Shown here: piece after piece, positions 63,484-64,000 of the stretch
How the letters are laid out: each line of letters starts with the position of its first letter
How positions within the stretch are numbered: the stretch's first letter is position 1
Source of the DNA: Paenibacillus sp. MMS20-IR301
GTDB taxonomy: Bacteria; Bacillota; Bacilli; Paenibacillales; Paenibacillaceae
Direction: 5' to 3'
Length of the DNA: 64,000 nucleotides
NCBI RefSeq assembly: GCF_032302195.1
Contig: NZ_CP135275.1
Span: 2,666,001-2,730,000 of the forward strand
The notes under the pieces: generated by a model
Told to the model about the DNA's origin: nothing
Databases searched by the model: none
The model's input: the letters and a program-made list of their open reading frames with translations, nothing else
Position numbers and translations under genes: made by a program

Positions 63484-64000
63484 CTATTGAATTACGGATG
63501 AGATGAACCGTGACATTTCGCTGCTGGTCTCATTCAGGGAATCGATAACATCACTGAACCGGGTGACCAGCTCGGCTTGTGCCGAAGAGGATACAGCAAT
63601 CGCCTCGATCTCCTGCTCCATCTCCCGGATGGAACGCTGTACGGCAGCGAGTGAGTCTTCAATCGTTTTTGTTGCTTCCTTCGTATGTACCGACAGCTTG
63701 CGTACCTCCGCTGCTACTACCCCGAAGCCTGCACCCTGTTCTCCGACCCGCGCAGCTTCAATCGCCGCATTCAGGCCAAGCAGATTGGTCTGCTCAGATA
63801 TCTCACGGATGAAGCCCGCCACCTTGTTTACCTGCTTGGATTCTTCCACCGTCTTGCGGGAATTATCCAGAATTTGCGCTGTGGTTGCCGACAGCTCTTC
63901 GGACTGGGCTGCCACATTCTGGACCATATCTACCAGCTGGCCGCTGATCTGATTAATGCTCCCGGTCAGCTCCTCCATCTTATCCTCATTCTCCAGGGTA
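63484..64000 (-). CDS. Methyl-accepting chemotaxis protein, C-terminal part (runs off the window)
   Basis: The frame stays open to the right edge (codons LENEDK precede the ATG at 63978), so the gene continues beyond 64000. The visible part is the MCP signalling domain: the hairpin tip [25 protein letters not shown], then [23 protein letters not shown]. The sensor part is outside the window, so its class is unknown. It ends at a strong terminator. Confidence 0.88.
   Translation of the reverse strand, partial: TLENEDKMEELTGSINQISGQLVDMVQNVAAQSEELSATTAQILDNSRKTVEESKQVNKVAGFIREISEQTNLLGLNAAIEAARVGEQGAGFGVVAAEVRKLSVHTKEATKTIEDSLAAVQRSIREMEQEIEAIAVSSSAQAELVTRFSDVIDSLNETSSEMSRFISSVIQ

Overview
The window looks like a chromosomal segment of a Paenibacillus-type Bacillota. 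The signs are strong AGGAGG-type ribosome binding sites, frequent TTG and GTG starts, many rho-independent hairpins, a T-box leader, YesM/YesN- and LplABC-type sugar uptake genes, HelD, LtaS, and many AraC-type regulators beside intracellular glycoside hydrolases. No rRNA, tRNA, prophage, insertion sequence or CRISPR array was recognised. The family-level assignment is an inference from gene content.

0-31 kb is mainly carbohydrate metabolism. A HypR/HypO-like pair (HxlR regulator and nitroreductase) opens the window. It is followed by a DUF1232 protein, an acetyl-xylan-esterase-like hydrolase and a sugar isomerase/epimerase. Next come two glycosyltransferases, an SGNH hydrolase, pyridoxine kinase (pdxK) and a J-domain-like membrane protein. 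Intracellular GH30, GH29 (alpha-L-fucosidase), GH2 (beta-galactosidase type) and GH16 enzymes are interleaved, and the GH30, GH29 and GH2 genes each lie beside an AraC-type regulator. The block ends with an ABC sugar importer (permease, permease, lipoprotein) and its YesM/YesN two-component system. The cytoplasmic enzymes probably degrade oligosaccharides brought in by importers such as this one. A roughly 1 kb gene-free stretch at 20.07-21.1 kb is full of short degenerate repeats, and a related copy lies at 36.4 kb.

30-42 kb holds an ECF sigma/anti-sigma pair with an ECF-like promoter of its own, HelD, and a flavin reductase plus ring-cleaving dioxygenase (quinone or catechol detoxification) behind a palindromic operator. 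It continues with two GNAT acetyltransferases, a MerR regulator, a serine beta-lactamase-fold hydrolase, a tryptophan T-box with trpS, and a methyltransferase.

42-55 kb contains three separate ABC-2 type exporters. One follows an ArsR-HTH regulator. Another follows an unusual regulator in which an ABC-ATPase-like domain lacking Walker A is joined to a LytTR DNA-binding domain. A FIST-domain sensor and a soluble methyl-accepting protein form a two-gene operon between exporters. A MarR gene and a divergent MDR oxidoreductase share an intergenic region with phased ACAAAC/GTTTGT palindromes.

55-64 kb carries an LtaS-type sulfatase, a divergent Rieske oxygenase / FMN reductase pair, a LuxR-HTH regulator, a saccharopine-dehydrogenase-like protein, an NAD-dependent epimerase, and a methyl-accepting protein cut by the window edge.
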